Positions 49,876-50,969 of a DNA stretch of 50,969 nt are shown piece by piece. Each line of letters opens with the position of its first letter. Position 1 is the stretch's first letter. The notes under the pieces were generated by a model, which searched no databases, was not told the origin of the DNA, and worked only from the letters and a program-made list of their open reading frames with translations. Made by a program: the position numbers and the translations under genes. This stretch comes from Ruminococcus sp. (GTDB lineage: Bacteria; Bacillota; Clostridia; Oscillospirales; Ruminococcaceae), in the NCBI GenBank assembly GCA_031262495.1, contig JAISHV010000058.1, forward strand, positions 1 through 50,969, written 5' to 3'.

Positions 49876-50583
49876 ATGTTTGATTTTAATATAAATATAA
49901 TTCCGGCAGGGATTTTAGCCCTTATAGTTTCATATCTTTTAGGCTCGTGTAACTCATCTATTATCGCCGTACGCCTCATAAAACATGAAGACATCCGCAA
50001 ACAAGGTTCGGGCAATGCGGGGCTTACGAATACATTTCGCTGTTACGGGAAAGGTATGGCACTTATAACGCTCATCGGGGATTTACTTAAGGGTGTTATC
50101 GCCGTAATACTTTCGCTTTTGATATTTAATTTAATTGCTCCGACTGTAATGACCGCCGGCAGCAAAGACATGACCGATATCAATATGGCTATCGGCTACT
50201 GTTCGGGGATTGCAGCAATACTCGGGCATATATTCCCTGTTTACTACGGATTTAAGGGCGGCAAAGGCGTGCTTGTATCAAGTTCGATTCTGCTTGTTAT
50301 TGACCCGCTGACGTTTGTTATAATAATTCCGTTTTTTATACTAATGATAGCCGTGACACGGTATGTTTCTGTGGCAAGCATTATATCGGCGGTTTTTTAT
50401 CCGATACTGACATTTTTACTGCATTACTTTGTGTTGGATTTAGGATTCAAATGGTCGCTTGTTCATACGCTTTTGACCGTCGGTACATCAATTCTGCTGA
50501 TTTTTATGCACCGCGAAAATATCAAACGCCTGCGCAACCACACAGAGAATAAATTCACTCTCCACCGTAAGAAAGCGGGTTAA
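49876..50583 (+). CDS. plsY: Glycerol-3-phosphate acyltransferase PlsY
   Basis: It transfers acyl groups from acyl phosphate to glycerol-3-phosphate, starting phospholipid synthesis; an integral membrane enzyme. The 235 residues have about five to seven helices and the three family motifs: SYLLGSCNSS, GSGNAGLTNTFRCYGK, and GHIFPVYYGFKGGKGVLVS. It is slightly longer than many PlsY (about 200). The C-terminal HRENIKRLRNHTENKF is typical. It is in the conserved der-plsY order. The ribosome site is weak (GAAGT). Confidence 0.96.
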   Translation: MFDFNINIIPAGILALIVSYLLGSCNSSIIAVRLIKHEDIRKQGSGNAGLTNTFRCYGKGMALITLIGDLLKGVIAVILSLLIFNLIAPTVMTAGSKDMTDINMAIGYCSGIAAILGHIFPVYYGFKGGKGVLVSSSILLVIDPLTFVIIIPFFILMIAVTRYVSVASIISAVFYPILTFLLHYFVLDLGFKWSLVHTLLTVGTSILLIFMHRENIKRLRNHTENKFTLHRKKAG

Positions 50584-50624
50584 AATCAGTCTAACAACTT
50601 GTAAAACCTAAAAATTTACTTTTA

Positions 50625-50688
50625 TGAATGTCTGTGAATGTCCGTTTGAATGTCAATATGAATGTCGTGAATGTCCGTCTGCGATGTC
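50625..50688. repeat. Short tandem repeat TGAATGTC
   Basis: Five copies of TGAATGTC (50625, 50635, 50647, 50659 and 50668 approximately) separated by 1-5 bases, followed by a CGATGTC variant. Spacing is 9-12 bases, so it is a loosely periodic direct repeat of unknown role between plsY and the composite repeat. Confidence 0.7.
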
Positions 50689-50695
50689 TTGCAGG

Positions 50696-50930
50696 GGATG
50701 AGGGGAGAGGGGGCGGCTATTGGGAGTGGCAGGCGTGACGCCGCCCCCTCTCCCCTACACCCCCTGCACCCCCTACCCCTCTCCCCCTGTGGCAGCATGG
50801 TGGAGTTCTATATAGAGATTTTGATATTTTCGTTTAACGGTTAAGAATTAAAAATTGTAAAGTTTTTGGGGGTACTTGGTAGTAGGGGCGGGCGCCCTCG
50901 CCCGCCCGCACTTTCTAAAATACTCTATTT
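50696..50930. repeat. Composite GC-rich palindromic repeat, right copy
   Basis: Matches the element at 1-300 in the same orientation. A perfect 17-bp stem lies at 50701-50717 and 50740-50756 (AGGGGAGAGGGGGCGGC), then a C-rich run ending CTCTCCCCCTGTGG. A diverged AT-rich spacer ends in TGTAAAGTTT, and GGTAGTAGGGGCGGGCGCCC...CGCCCGCCCGCAC is at about 50878-50911. There is no AATGCATATTAGTATA arm in the visible part. No gene is present from 50584 to the end of the window. Confidence 0.85.
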
Positions 50931-50969
50931 TAGAAATAAAACAAAATCTCCATGATTTTTTGTTTATTA

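Overview
The window looks like chromosomal DNA of a Gram-positive anaerobe of the class Clostridia; an uncultured Oscillospirales/Ruminococcaceae-like bacterium is my inference. The support is a hrcA-grpE-dnaK-dnaJ operon behind a CIRCE operator, DivIVA, a radical SAM DUF512 protein followed by der and plsY, rpsF-ssb-rpsR with a zinc-type S18, HisZ-dependent histidine synthesis, and TTGACA/TATAAT promoters with 17-base spacers. No plasmid, phage, rRNA or CRISPR array was seen. Nearly all genes are housekeeping; the novelty lies in the repeats, a few fusions or orphans, and small operons of unknown role.

Layout. 1-315: composite GC-rich repeat. 316-2786 (+): uvrB, queF. 2842-9966 (-): one long gene series reading hom, greA, lysS, two unknown membrane proteins, an ArsP_2-type exporter, and an ion-transporter-like permease. 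10056-12290 (-): Lhr-like helicase. 12423-14276 (+): asnB, converging on a three-gene operon (14273-15837, -) of an XRE regulator, an ImmA/IrrE metalloprotease and an SRAP abasic-site protein. 16298-17827 (-): comM. 18015-19652 (-): three zinc-ribbon proteins. 19986-21192 (-): rpsF-ssb-rpsR. 21354-28224 (-): histidine operon hisZG(fused)-hisD-hisC-hisB-hisH, continued by a methyltransferase and metA. 28302-29973 (-): small membrane protein, amidohydrolase, unknown protein. 30212-30567 (+): tRNA-Gly, tRNA-Arg, tRNA-His. 30836-34774 (-): recG, hisS, endonuclease III-like gene. 34917-36509 (-): divIVA and an orphan fumarase beta subunit. 36863-41684 (-): the heat-shock operon. 42091-50583 (+): a GGDEF/EAL protein, a degenerate family-9 glycosidase, the DUF512 protein, der, plsY. 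50584-50969: a second copy of the composite repeat.

Themes. Several DNA-repair genes occur (uvrB, recG, SRAP, endonuclease III-like, possibly the helicase). Amino-acid supply is represented by hom, metA, asnB and his genes; hisA, hisF and hisI are absent here. Three repeat families sit between genes: (1) a roughly 145-155 bp element with imperfect terminal inverted repeats and two GC-rich hairpins; (2) arrays of a degenerate 7-bp unit that begin at or inside the stop codons of comM, lysS and dnaK; (3) a C-rich composite palindrome at both window ends. Two gene 3' ends (rpsR and the ArsP_2-type gene) are duplicated next to themselves, and one element copy occupies the whole recG-fumarase gap. 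These repeat-to-gene-end relationships are the most unusual feature of the window.
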